DNA of 64,000 bases from Chitinophagales bacterium. GTDB lineage: Bacteria > Bacteroidota > Bacteroidia > Chitinophagales > Saprospiraceae. The position numbers and the translations under genes were made by a program. Below, piece after piece: positions 1 through 8,558 of this stretch (positions within the stretch are counted from its first letter, which is position 1; every line of letters starts with the position of its first letter). The notes under the pieces were generated by a model. That model was not told the DNA's origin. It worked only from the letters and a program-made list of their open reading frames with translations, and did no database searches. Location of the stretch: contig JAFLBP010000001.1 in NCBI GenBank assembly GCA_017303875.1, positions 1 through 64,000 on the forward strand, written 5' to 3'.

Positions 1-276
1 CAACAGAGCCAAAAGACCTAATTAAACCATTGACCAGGTTTTGTTCATTATTCATGGCAAAGCGTTTTTGCCAGAAAGGTACTCAGTAGAATCACATCAG
101 GTCAAATTTTGATGCGTTTGCCCTGGGAGTGTCCCCTCCTTCTCAGGGAGAACCAGGGAGGACTAAGGCGTGATTTATGGCTAAAAAAACTTTTTCGGGA
201 AAAAGCAACACTTGTATACGTTATGTGTCTGTTGAAAAAACAGAACCAGTTTCATTCAAAACCAACTTGTTGTGCC

Positions 277-1518
277 ATGCGAACACCTTTGACCTTTACC
301 CTGTGCCTAATCTTTTTTACAGGAAGTGGCCTGCTCAGGGCACAAACCAACCCAAATACCTGTTTTCCGGAACGCTCCTACCCTGTTCAATCGCTCGATT
401 CGGAGGATTTTTCAGATTTAAAATTTTTAAAACCGCTGTTGCACGACAAGCCCATTGTACTGCTGGGCGAAAGCTCGCATGGCGTGGGCGATTATTACAG
501 TATGAAATCGCGCCTGATTCAATACTTGTATCAGGAATGCGGCTACGAGGTTATCGCACTGGAGAGTGGCCTTGCCGACATTTACACTAAATACACGCAA
601 ATTGACAGCCTTTCTGCCGTGGAATTGCGCAACAAAACTGTTTTTGCCAATTTCCGCTGTCACGAGATCATGCCGCTTTTTGAATTGATCAAAAGCAGCG
701 CCAACAGCGAACGACCACTGCTGTACAGCGGTTTTGATTCGCAAAATTTTACCGCCTCGCTGGACCTGACCCACGAATTACTCGCACATTACTACGGGAA
801 AACGGCCGACTGCCTCATCCTGAACCTGGAAAAATACTACAATTTCCCGCCGCTGATGTGGAAGGCCGATAAAGCGCCGCTGTTCCGGCTTTCTGATACC
901 ATCATTGGCTCGGCAAGGGCCTTGCAAAAACTGATGCTGGCTTCAGAGCGCGACATCAAAAAGGATTTCAACATCTCCGGGCAACATTTTAAAATACTTA
1001 TGCATGCCCTGAAAAACCATGAGCAGGCTGTAACGCTCGATTGGAACACCGAAAATCCCTCGGCCCTGCGCGACAGCCTGATGGCCGAAAACCTGATCTG
1101 GTTGATTCAGGAGCTTTATCCGGGCAAAAAGTTTATCGTTTGGGGGCATAACACGCATATTGACAAAGGCCATACCATCGAACTGCTGAGTAAAAATCTT
1201 GGTTATTACCTCCGCCGGCGCTTTGGCGACCAGTGCTATCACATTGGCCTGTATGCACAGAGCGGCTCCACTTATGTCTGGTGGGAAAAAAGCAACCGCC
1301 GGATAGACAGCCATGAGGCCGATGATATTGAGGTGCTGACCGACAAGTACCCCATTACATTTGTGGATTTTCGGGAAAACAAAAGCAACTGCAAGTGGCT
1401 CCGGGAAACGGTGCAGGGCTATGAAATGGAATTTGGCCGCAAACTGCCTTTTGTGCCCCTTGAGCGTTACGATGCTATTATTAATTTCCGGGAGGTGAAG
1501 GCCGCGACGTATAAATAA
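277..1518 (+). CDS. Erythromycin esterase-like secreted protein
   Basis: The 413-residue product belongs to the erythromycin esterase family (EreA/EreB and SuccA-like hydrolases). Visible family signatures are the LGESSHGVGDYYSMK block near the N-terminus, with the conserved Glu and His, the following ALESG, and WGHNTHI in the second half. The ATG at 277 is preferred over upstream in-frame starts because it begins directly with a signal peptide (MRTPLTFTLCLIFFTGSGLL...RAQ), so the protein is probably periplasmic or secreted. Most chromosomal members in Bacteroidota have no proven macrolide target, so resistance should not be assumed; the natural substrate is unknown. The gene stands alone, followed 29 bases later by an unrelated secreted protein that has its own promoter. 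Confidence 0.85.
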   Translation: MRTPLTFTLCLIFFTGSGLLRAQTNPNTCFPERSYPVQSLDSEDFSDLKFLKPLLHDKPIVLLGESSHGVGDYYSMKSRLIQYLYQECGYEVIALESGLADIYTKYTQIDSLSAVELRNKTVFANFRCHEIMPLFELIKSSANSERPLLYSGFDSQNFTASLDLTHELLAHYYGKTADCLILNLEKYYNFPPLMWKADKAPLFRLSDTIIGSARALQKLMLASERDIKKDFNISGQHFKILMHALKNHEQAVTLDWNTENPSALRDSLMAENLIWLIQELYPGKKFIVWGHNTHIDKGHTIELLSKNLGYYLRRRFGDQCYHIGLYAQSGSTYVWWEKSNRRIDSHEADDIEVLTDKYPITFVDFRENKSNCKWLRETVQGYEMEFGRKLPFVPLERYDAIINFREVKAATYK

Positions 1519-1521
1519 GAT

Positions 1522-1529
1522 TACATTTG
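1522..1529 (+). promoter_or_regulatory. Bacteroidota -7 box TACATTTG
   Basis: TACATTTG matches the TAnnTTTG -7 consensus and lies 19 bases before the ATG at 1548, so the next gene would have a very short leader. No clear -33 TTG was found. Confidence 0.5.
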
Positions 1530-1547
1530 CAACAAAAATCATTAAAA

Positions 1548-2174
1548 ATGAAACACCTCATTACAACGCTTGGCTTTTGCCTGCTGATCTCGGCCCTTCA
1601 TGCTCAAAAATATATGGATGAGCTAACTGATAAAACCTGTGATTGCTTCAGCAATCTGCCGGCCGAAACACCAGAGAGTGAGTATCAACTCAAATTTGGT
1701 TTATGCTTGTTTGAAAATGCAGCCAACTACAAAAAAGAATTAAAAAAAGATTTCCAAATCGATCTTGATAATCTTAATAACGAACTCGGGGAAAAGCTTG
1801 GCCAGCTTGTGGGCGTAAGAATTGCCTTTCGCTGCCCGAAAGTTTTAGAGAAACTTGCCTCATTACAAAGAAAAGAAACGGATGAAACTTCGCTGCCTGA
1901 GGCCCCAGAAAGTGTTCCGATTTTTGGCCTCACTGGTTTTGTCAGCAGGATTGAACAGGACTTTTTCGTAATCTTTTCGATCAAAAACGAGAATAACGTC
2001 ACCACAAAATTTTATTGGCTGGCGCCTGTTTCATCCAATATGGATTTGCCTGGTGAATACAACAAGCTCCTCGACAAAAAAGTGATTTTAGAGTACAAAG
2101 AAGAGCTGATTTTTGATCCCAAAATCGGAGATTACCGCAAAATTAACGTCATCACAAGTCTGAATCAGCAATAA
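1548..2174 (+). CDS. Secreted protein of unknown function
   Basis: The 208-residue product starts with a clear signal peptide (MKHLITTLGFCLLISALHAQ); the ATG at 1548 is chosen over an in-frame TTG at 1527 for this reason. The mature part opens with a Cys-x-Cys region (DKTCDCFSN), then a helical, charged stretch with further cysteines (LCLFENA, RCPKV). The last third (from about residue 125) looks like a small beta domain. I recognise no named family; similar TCDC-type secreted proteins of unknown role are common in Bacteroidota. A strong terminator follows at 2201. Confidence 0.65.
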   Translation: MKHLITTLGFCLLISALHAQKYMDELTDKTCDCFSNLPAETPESEYQLKFGLCLFENAANYKKELKKDFQIDLDNLNNELGEKLGQLVGVRIAFRCPKVLEKLASLQRKETDETSLPEAPESVPIFGLTGFVSRIEQDFFVIFSIKNENNVTTKFYWLAPVSSNMDLPGEYNKLLDKKVILEYKEELIFDPKIGDYRKINVITSLNQQ

Positions 2175-2200
2175 TAACGGTTCGGAATGGCGTATAGTTT

Positions 2201-2239
2201 CCGGCGGTATTGCCGCATTGGCAATACCGCCGGATTTTT
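2201..2239 (+). terminator. Strong hairpin terminator, possibly bidirectional
   Basis: A perfect 14-bp stem (2201-2214 with 2220-2233) around a 5-base loop is followed by ATTTTT on the plus strand. It lies between convergent genes (stops at 2174 and 2253) and probably ends transcription from the plus side, perhaps from both. Confidence 0.8.
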
Positions 2240-2252
2240 CCCGTATAAGCGC

Positions 2253-3254
2253 TTAGCACCCGATACCGGAAATGGCAAAAATCAGGCTTCCCGATACTCC
2301 AAATATAATGAATTGATCTTCCTTGTATGCTTCATAGACCAATTCCCAGGTTTTACCATTGTCGAAAGAACGTGAAATCCCTTTTTTATGGCTATAAAAC
2401 AAGGTGTTGCCTGCCATTGCAATATCACTGATCTGGCGGATTGGCATAGTGCAAATGGTTTCCCAGCTTTTCCCCTGGTCATTCGAGCTGATGAGTTTGC
2501 ACACATCGCCCTGTTCCGATAATGCGATCAGTTTACTGTTTACCTGCTTAATATGGTAAATAGAAATGTCTTTAAGCAAAGGTTCCCAGTGTTCGCCGCC
2601 ATCGGTTGAGCGTACCAACCCCTGAAAGGAAGTACAAAGCAGGCTGCCTTGCTGTTCAATAAATTGATAGCTCTCAAAATCGGCGAGCACTTGTTTCCAG
2701 GAAGCGCCATTGTCGGTAGATTTAAAGATGCCGCTGCGGGTACCAATCAGCAAATGACCAGCCTGGGTTTCATAAATCGTATGTACCGCTTTTTCGGGTA
2801 AATTTTTGTCAATCGGCATCCAGAGTCCGGTGCCCGGCACTTCCATTTTAAGGGCAGTTTCCCAGTCAATGGCATAGTTGGTTTTCCGGCCAGGCTGAAT
2901 GATAAACTTCGAGTTTTCTGTTTCGGCTACCTGCTTCCACATCGGCACACCCAAGGCAAGGGGACTGCGGAACAGGCCGCCCTCCGCGCTGAGGGTAATG
3001 TTTTCGCCATCCGTGTATACCCTTGATACCGGCAGTTGATTGGGCAAGCCGCCACTAACATCTTCCCAGCTCAAACCGCCGTCGGCAGACCTGAAAATGA
3101 TGCCGGTAGCCGCGATCGGGTCTACGGTGTTTTTGTTGCTGCTCAGGGAAGCGGCATCAGCGGAGCCGGCAGCAATGTTGAGGGCTTCGGATTGTTGCCC
3201 GCAGGCGGATAGTCCGGCAAAGGACAAGGCGAAGGCCCAGAGATAGTGTCGCAT
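2253..3254 (-). CDS. BNR/YCF48-like beta-propeller lipoprotein
   Basis: The 333-residue product begins with MRHYLWAFALSFAGLSACGQQ, a lipoprotein signal with lipobox LSAC. The body has repeated Asp-box/BNR signatures (SADGGLSWEDV, STDNGASWKQV, STDGGEHWEPL, SNDQGKSWETI, SFDNGKTWELV), which mark a sialidase-like or photosystem-II-stability-factor-like (YCF48) propeller. No sialidase catalytic residues are evident, so a structural or binding role is more likely than glycosidase activity. The start at 3254 is preferred over the longer frame because it places the lipoprotein signal at the N-terminus. A -7 box lies about 35 bases upstream. A protein with related repeats is encoded at 8559-9656. Confidence 0.8.
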   Translation of the reverse strand: MRHYLWAFALSFAGLSACGQQSEALNIAAGSADAASLSSNKNTVDPIAATGIIFRSADGGLSWEDVSGGLPNQLPVSRVYTDGENITLSAEGGLFRSPLALGVPMWKQVAETENSKFIIQPGRKTNYAIDWETALKMEVPGTGLWMPIDKNLPEKAVHTIYETQAGHLLIGTRSGIFKSTDNGASWKQVLADFESYQFIEQQGSLLCTSFQGLVRSTDGGEHWEPLLKDISIYHIKQVNSKLIALSEQGDVCKLISSNDQGKSWETICTMPIRQISDIAMAGNTLFYSHKKGISRSFDNGKTWELVYEAYKEDQFIIFGVSGSLIFAISGIGC

Positions 3255-3288
3255 AGAATTAATTTTTTTATTGGGTAAAACCATGGGA

Positions 3289-3296
3289 CAAAGGTA
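3289..3296 (-). promoter_or_regulatory. Bacteroidota -7 box TACCTTTG (minus strand)
   Basis: The minus strand reads TACCTTTG 35 bases before the ATG of the BNR lipoprotein gene, matching TAnnTTTG. Confidence 0.6.
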
Positions 3297-3373
3297 GGCC
3301 CGGGTACCGCGCAGACTACATTTCCAGTGTAAAAGAAGGTTTCTGAATTGTAAAAGTAGGTTAATTACAGTGA

Positions 3374-3550
3374 TCAGTCAACAGTTAGCAGTTATCAGGG
3401 GTTGTCATGCTGAACGAAGTGAAGCATCCGGCCGGGCGTTACTACAAAGCCGCCCCCCTTCCCCTCGGCCAGATGCTTCGCTATCGCTCAGCATGACACC
3501 CCCTGATAACTGCTGACTGATAACTGCTGACTGATAACTGCTGACTGATA
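3374..3550. repeat. Long imperfect palindrome with TGATAACTG direct repeats
   Basis: This element fills most of the gene-free stretch 3255-3587. The left arm reads from TCAGTCAACAG through GTCATGCTGA to AAGCATC and GGCCG. The right arm is its imperfect inverse, running from CGGCCAGATGCTTCG through TCAGCATGAC to several copies of CTGATAACTGCTGA. The outer right side carries at least three tandem copies of an ACTGATAACTGCTG unit. A related TGATAACTG direct repeat recurs near 58537-58566. It resembles a dispersed intergenic repeat or MITE and codes for nothing recognisable. Confidence 0.75.
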
Positions 3551-3587
3551 AAAAACACGATCTTTGAGCTTTAAATGCGCCAATACA

Positions 3588-4124
3588 ATGAAAATCTTCG
3601 TCGAAACAGAACGCTTTCTCCTGCGCGAAATGCTGGAAATTGATGCCCCGGGCCTATACGAACTTGACTCCGACCCGGAAGTGCATCGCTACCTCGGCAA
3701 CAAACCCATCAGCGATATGGAAACTTGTTACCGGGTCGTCGCCAATGTGCGCCAACAATATCAGGATAATGGCATCGGCCGCTGGTCGGTTATTGACAAA
3801 GCCAGCGGTGCGTTTGTCGGCTGGTCGGGACTGAAGTACGAAACGAACCTGCGCGCTGGCAAGCGCTACTACGACATCGGGTACCGGCTCCTGCGCAAAT
3901 ACTGGGGCCGGGGCATCGCCTCCGAAACCGCCGCCGCCGCCCTGCGCTACGGCTTTGAAACCCTGCAATACCCGGAAATCTGCGCCGCAGCGCAAGTGGC
4001 CAATATCGGCTCCAACCGGGTATTGCAAAAAATCGGGTTACAATGCATCGAGCAGTTTGACTATGAGGGCGCACCCACCAATTGGTATCGGCTGAGCCGC
4101 AGCGAGTGGGCTTTAGCGCAATAA
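3588..4124 (+). CDS. GNAT family N-acetyltransferase (RimJ/RimL type)
   Basis: The 178-residue product fits the acetyltransf_3 (RimJ/RimL-like) GNAT fold. It opens with the typical MKIFVETERFLLREM strand, has the beta-4 region GYRLLRKYWGRGIASETAAA, which contains the acetyl-CoA-binding R/Q-x-x-G-x-A type loop (YWGRGIASE), and ends with the conserved NIGSNRVLQKIGLQ segment. It probably acetylates an amino group of a protein or small molecule; the substrate cannot be read from sequence. The ATG at 3588 matches the family start. Its stop overlaps the convergent T9SS gene by 12 bases. Confidence 0.85.
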   Translation: MKIFVETERFLLREMLEIDAPGLYELDSDPEVHRYLGNKPISDMETCYRVVANVRQQYQDNGIGRWSVIDKASGAFVGWSGLKYETNLRAGKRYYDIGYRLLRKYWGRGIASETAAAALRYGFETLQYPEICAAAQVANIGSNRVLQKIGLQCIEQFDYEGAPTNWYRLSRSEWALAQ

Positions 4125-5149
4125 AACTTTAGCTGTACCCATAGCTCCGGCTGCATTAAACAAACGGAAATAATACAAGCCCGACGGCATATTTTCAAGG
4201 TTCAGTTCCGGCCGATTGGCATTCAGCCGCTTGCGGCATTGTAACTTGCCATGTATATCGTAACAATCGGCCCAAACCCCGTAGCTGCCCGCCGGCAATT
4301 CAAACCTGAGTGTAGCGCCGGCAGTCGCCGGATTCGGATAAACCGCGATCATCGGCAAGCCCTCCTTGCCCGGGTCGTCGGGCAGGCCCACGCTCAAGGG
4401 ATCCACCCCCACCTGATGTGAGGTCTGATTGGTAATAACCGGCGGATTGAAATCAAAATAAATCGCTGCCTGATTCAAAATAAAGGATTTTAGCGGCACC
4501 TCCGCCTGCTGCGCTACCCTGAATTTCACAAAACCGTGTGAAGCCGCTTCGTTGACATTGGAATCGGGCAGTAGAATATTATCAAAAACAAAGGCAATAG
4601 CGCCATTTGCCCCCATTTCAAAACGATAAGGATGACTCGACACGCCGGGCTGTACCTGTTGCCAGTCTAACCACGCACTCAGGGTATCGCGGATAATCAC
4701 ACGAAAAGCCGTGTCGGTGCCCGTATTCTGAAAACGAATCAGGTATTCGAGCGCCTGTCCGGGTTCAATTTGATGTTTGGGGCCATAGCCCAGCGGAAAA
4801 CCTTGTTTGTCGTTGGGGTCATAGCTGCCGATATTGGCCATACAATCGGTGGAAACGGCGGGTTCATTGTCGCTTTCTCCGAATTGTGAAACAAATCCGG
4901 TGCTGATGCCGCCCTGGCTGTTTTGTCCGCAGCCCTCAATGGTGATGGAAGGCATGTTGTTGTACGGATTGCCGGGTTCCTGCTCGGCTTCCAGGCGCCA
5001 GGTGCTGCCATTGGCCGGAACAGCCTGCACCATTTCCTCGCCGGGATTGAGTTGGAAGCTACCGGTAAGGTTGATGATATTATCTTCAATCACCACATAA
5101 TCAAGCATTTGTGTCATAGGCGCCAGACCGGTATTTTTGATCCGGAAAA
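4113..5149 (-). CDS. T9SS cargo protein, C-terminal part (frameshifted from upstream half)
   Basis: This is the downstream half of a gene whose upstream half is 5114-6892. It contains the bacteroidal conserved repeat found before sorting tails (IGSYDPNDKQGFPLGYG, then LEYLIRFQNTGTDTAFRV and IYFDFNPPVITNQT), followed by a type A T9SS C-terminal sorting domain (YPNPATAGATLRFELP ... LENMPSGLYYFRLF ... KVLLR). The frame is open further upstream, but homologous-looking sequence begins only near 5149. There the upstream product would continue NLF-FRIKNTG if one T were restored in a TTTT run (AAAA at 5146-5149 on the plus strand). With that repair the two parts form one secreted protein of about 935 residues, exported by T9SS and anchored or released at the surface. 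Confidence 0.75.
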
Positions 5150-6892
5150 CAGGTTGGTGCTGTCGCAGTTGCCGTCGAGTTCCACATTGGCGCCCGACCA
5201 GCTCGTTGGGTTCAGACAAAACGAGTCGGGGTAAATATGCGCCGTCACACAATGCGTTTGCCCCAGTACCGTGCTGTCGCAATCGAGGTAGACCGTCAGC
5301 GGAAACTGATCACAGAAATCCAGGGGCACTTCGCCGAGCAGGAATTTCCATTGGTTGTTACCCAGGTTTTCGGCGGGTTTTCCGGCGCTGACAAAGCTCA
5401 TGGCCGGGTCGAGATACACGACAATGTAGGCATCCTCCGCAGGCGCGGTGCCAGTGTTGCAGTATTTTACCGTGTACGTATTGTTGAAGCAACGCCGCAG
5501 ACCCCAGATGCCGATGTCGGTTTCTAAGAATGGACAATCCACCAGCGCAGTGGCGGCGAAATCAACCCGGGTGCTGTCGGCGCTGTTTTCCGTCACTACC
5601 ATTTCAAGCGGCGGCTGGCATACTCCCCAGTAAACGTTTGGCGGAATGGCCGCGATGCGATACGCACCCGTATCTACCCAAAAGCGATAGCTGGAATCGG
5701 CCTGCAATGTTGAAAAAGTGACCGAATAGGCCGTATTATCGGGCAAAAGATACTCCAATCGGCTGCGCCAGCCCATACCGGCCGGGGCTTCGGTGGGTTC
5801 ATTCAGGCAATTCAAGTTTTCGTCTTGCCGCACCGTTCCGTGTAACAGGTGCTGGTTTGCTGGGTTAACAGCAACGATATCCCATTCTTCCACGTACGTA
5901 CTTGTATTGCCACAACCATCATAAAATTCAAAGGCGATCTGATGTTTGCCCGGTGGCAACTGCGGTTCTACGAAAACACCCGGTGTATTTGCGGTAGTCC
6001 ACATCAGTTTCACTTCCTGCTGGTTTCCGATTTTTGTCACAACCAGTACAAATTGATAACGGTCTGCCTCCGGTATCGGACGCGTATCAAAATAACGCAA
6101 GGTTCCCGGCGCATTGTTGTTATTGTTATAGCGGACTTGTCCGGGTGGCAAATTCAAACCGTTGTTGTGGACAAAGGTTTCCGGTATACCGTCCTGATTG
6201 AGGTCGAGACTTAAATAATACTTTACCCCGAGGCCACTACTCCAACAGGCATCTGAAGCCATTGCCGTGAGCGACACGCCGATTTCCGGAAGATCGGACA
6301 ATCCGGAGCCTGGATCGTACCAATACGGGGCGTTCCATAAACCAGGATCGTTGGTGGTGGTATCCGTTATCGCAAAGGGGATAGAAGCAGGATCCAGGAC
6401 GGGATTGTTTTTGTCAATGACCCAAATCCATTGTTTGTAGGTATAACAATTGGCGCTCGCCGACCAGAAAATGCTGTAATTGGTCGGCGAAGGGTCTTGG
6501 GGCACAATCTTAACCACCGTCGGCGCCCAGGGCGCTGCCGTTCCGGCCGGACTGACAATCGGGCCGGGCAGGTTCTCCGGAGCAATCGCCAGGGGATCCG
6601 GACCGGGGTTGGGTACCAAGGTGCAGGGTAATTGCGGGTTGTAGCCCGGCGCTTTGATGAGCCAGGTACGTTCAATGCGGAAACAGGCATCCGGCAAATC
6701 ATTATCAAACTGATCGGTATAGGAAACGTCTATGTTCAAGCCCGACGGATTGTACAGCACAGGAGCGCCAAAGTCATTGTTGAAATAATTGCATTCACTG
6801 ATAATGGTATCGTTCGGGAATTTGACATAAAATTCCTGGGCATTCAGCCATTGCAGCAGTGAAAGAAAGCAGCAGGTAAGTAAGATTCGCAT
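5114..6892 (-). CDS. T9SS cargo protein, N-terminal part (frameshifted)
   Basis: The product starts with a signal peptide (MRILLTCCFLSLLQWLNAQ) and continues as a cysteine-containing adhesin-like extracellular protein of mainly beta structure, with HYR/DUF11-like segments (for example AGAPAEDAYIVVYLDPAMSFVSAG-type sequence near residue 490). It then runs out of frame into GSKIPVWRL and a TGA at 5114. The real continuation lies in the neighbouring frame (see 4113-5149). The break falls in a homopolymer, so a sequencing indel is as likely as true inactivation. No enzymatic domain is recognised; a surface structural or adhesive role is inferred. A near-consensus -7 box (CACCTTTG, minus strand, 6984-6991) lies upstream. 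Confidence 0.75.
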   Translation of the reverse strand: MRILLTCCFLSLLQWLNAQEFYVKFPNDTIISECNYFNNDFGAPVLYNPSGLNIDVSYTDQFDNDLPDACFRIERTWLIKAPGYNPQLPCTLVPNPGPDPLAIAPENLPGPIVSPAGTAAPWAPTVVKIVPQDPSPTNYSIFWSASANCYTYKQWIWVIDKNNPVLDPASIPFAITDTTTNDPGLWNAPYWYDPGSGLSDLPEIGVSLTAMASDACWSSGLGVKYYLSLDLNQDGIPETFVHNNGLNLPPGQVRYNNNNNAPGTLRYFDTRPIPEADRYQFVLVVTKIGNQQEVKLMWTTANTPGVFVEPQLPPGKHQIAFEFYDGCGNTSTYVEEWDIVAVNPANQHLLHGTVRQDENLNCLNEPTEAPAGMGWRSRLEYLLPDNTAYSVTFSTLQADSSYRFWVDTGAYRIAAIPPNVYWGVCQPPLEMVVTENSADSTRVDFAATALVDCPFLETDIGIWGLRRCFNNTYTVKYCNTGTAPAEDAYIVVYLDPAMSFVSAGKPAENLGNNQWKFLLGEVPLDFCDQFPLTVYLDCDSTVLGQTHCVTAHIYPDSFCLNPTSWSGANVELDGNCDSTNLFSGSKIPVWRL

Positions 6893-7102
6893 AGGTGCCA
6901 GGATTTGAGTGAAAAGAAAAAGTGTTTATCCGGATTTTTTACTTTTAAAAAACAGATTTAAAGTAAAATCCCCTTTGATGAAACAAAGGTGCGGCCCGAT
7001 CTCAGGGATTACAAATACATTTTAGCGTTTTTATCAAATTTCATTTAATATTAAATTACTGATTAACAGCATTTTAATATATATTTTTATCAAATTTTAT
7101 TT

Positions 7103-7110
7103 TACATTTG
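7103..7110 (+). promoter_or_regulatory. Bacteroidota -7 box TACATTTG
   Basis: TACATTTG matches TAnnTTTG and sits 14 bases before a GTG at 7125 that opens the true N-terminal frame of the next gene. The surrounding stretch 6893-7124 is A/T-rich and otherwise empty. Confidence 0.5.
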
Positions 7111-7224
7111 CAAAAAAATCAGCGGTGCGACAATCAGAACTACTTGAATTAATAGAAAAAATGGATACCCCCACGCGGCGCGCGGAAATGGCTGCAATCG
7201 CCCATACACAACCAGCGCACGGAA

Positions 7225-8481
7225 TTGCCTGTGCTGTTTGAATGGATTTGCAAAGGGTTGGCGCAAGCGCCGGCGCAGCTCGACAAACGCCAGACTTTTG
7301 CGCATATTTACCCTGAAAAACCCTATCGGGAAGCACAGGTAAACCACCTCATGTCCTGGCTGCTGGAATGCCTGCGCGCGTTTCTGGGCTGGCAGGAATG
7401 GCAAAAAGATGCTGCCTTTGTGCGCCTCTTTCGCGCCAGAGCGCTGCGGAAATCGGGCTTGGGCGCGGCTTTTGAAAAAGAATTGGACGGCGCATTGGAA
7501 ACCCTCGAAGCAGCGCCTTACCGCGATGCACATTATTACCAGCTGAGCCATTGGCTGCGCCGCGAACGTTTTGAACACCTGTCGATGCAGCGCCGCGACG
7601 AATTGCCGCCCATTGAAGCTATGGCCCAACACGCCACAATGGCGTATCAACTCAATCAGATGCGCTTTGCCTGTAGCGCTGCCGTGGCCAAAACGCTGGG
7701 CCGTAGCCAAGCCTCCGAAATGGCAGCACCTGATGCTACCGCCCTGCGCCTGTACCAAAGCCTGCAACAGGCCCTCGAAGACCCGGAGCAGGAAGCAGCG
7801 TTTTTTGAGGTGAAAAAACTGCTGGCAGCGCACTGGCAACTGTTCAGGAACAATGAACGCCGCGACCTCTATCTTATGTCGCTCAACTATTGTATTCGCC
7901 GCATCAACAACGGTAAAAGAAATTTTATGCGCGATGCATTTGAGCTATACCGCGACGGACTGGAAAACCAGGCCCTGTTTGAAAACGGACAGTTGTCGCA
8001 TTTTACCTATAAAAACGCCGTCACGGCCGGTCTCAACCTCGGTGAATTTGAATGGGTGCGGCAGTTTATTGAAACCTACCGCATGTACCTGCCCGCGCGC
8101 GAGCAATACAGCGCCTACCAATACAACTTAGCCATCTGGCATTTCTGGCGCAACGACTACGACGAGGCCATGTTACTCCTGCGTGCTACCGATTTCACAG
8201 ATCCGCTTACCAACTTAGATGCGCGTACAATCTTATTGAAAATATATTTTGAACGCGGTTTTTACGATGCCCTCGACTCGCATATAGACAGCTCACAGGC
8301 CTACCTGCGCCGCATTAAAAACATTGGTTATCAGAAAGATAATTATCAAAACCTGATCCGATTTGTCAGAAAACTACTGCGCCTGAAGCCCGGCGATCAG
8401 CGCGCTAAAGATACCCTGCGCCGGGAAATAGCGCAGACAACAGCATTGGCCGAGCGACAATGGCTGTTGAAGCAATTGTAA
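7225..8481 (+). CDS. Bacteroidota helical-repeat protein, probable 5' frameshift
   Basis: The open frame gives 418 residues of mostly alpha-helical, TPR-like sequence (FLGWQEWQKDAAFVRLFRARALRKSG, AYQYNLAIWHFWRNDYDEAM and similar). It resembles a family common in Saprospiria whose N-terminus reads roughly LLELI...KWLxSPxxNQ...LFEWI. That N-terminus is present but out of frame: from GTG 7125 the codons read RQSELLELIEKMDTPTRRA, and removing one G near 7184-7186 joins this to KWLQSPIHNQRTELPVLFEW. I therefore think the intact gene starts at 7125 and that the apparent TTG start at 7225 is an artefact of a single-base insertion. The function is unknown; there is no signal peptide, so it is probably cytoplasmic. 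Confidence 0.7.
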   Translation: MPVLFEWICKGLAQAPAQLDKRQTFAHIYPEKPYREAQVNHLMSWLLECLRAFLGWQEWQKDAAFVRLFRARALRKSGLGAAFEKELDGALETLEAAPYRDAHYYQLSHWLRRERFEHLSMQRRDELPPIEAMAQHATMAYQLNQMRFACSAAVAKTLGRSQASEMAAPDATALRLYQSLQQALEDPEQEAAFFEVKKLLAAHWQLFRNNERRDLYLMSLNYCIRRINNGKRNFMRDAFELYRDGLENQALFENGQLSHFTYKNAVTAGLNLGEFEWVRQFIETYRMYLPAREQYSAYQYNLAIWHFWRNDYDEAMLLLRATDFTDPLTNLDARTILLKIYFERGFYDALDSHIDSSQAYLRRIKNIGYQKDNYQNLIRFVRKLLRLKPGDQRAKDTLRREIAQTTALAERQWLLKQL

Positions 8482-8558
8482 AAAATGAGCACATGCCTGC
8501 CAAACACTTGAGAAACAACAAGAATCTATGTATTTTTACCAGCTAAAAATTAGTACAC

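Noticed and set aside
1..276. Search for a gene at the left edge
   Set aside because: Only short frames with no recognisable protein were seen; the stretch may hold the 3' end of an upstream gene or be intergenic.
943..1542. Long minus-strand frame (199 codons) opposite the erythromycin esterase gene
   Set aside because: The plus strand encodes a recognisable protein family; the antisense frame has no family features.
5114..5282. Programmed ribosomal frameshift in the T9SS cargo gene
   Set aside because: There is no slippery heptamer with a downstream structure; the simple homopolymer loss explains the break better.
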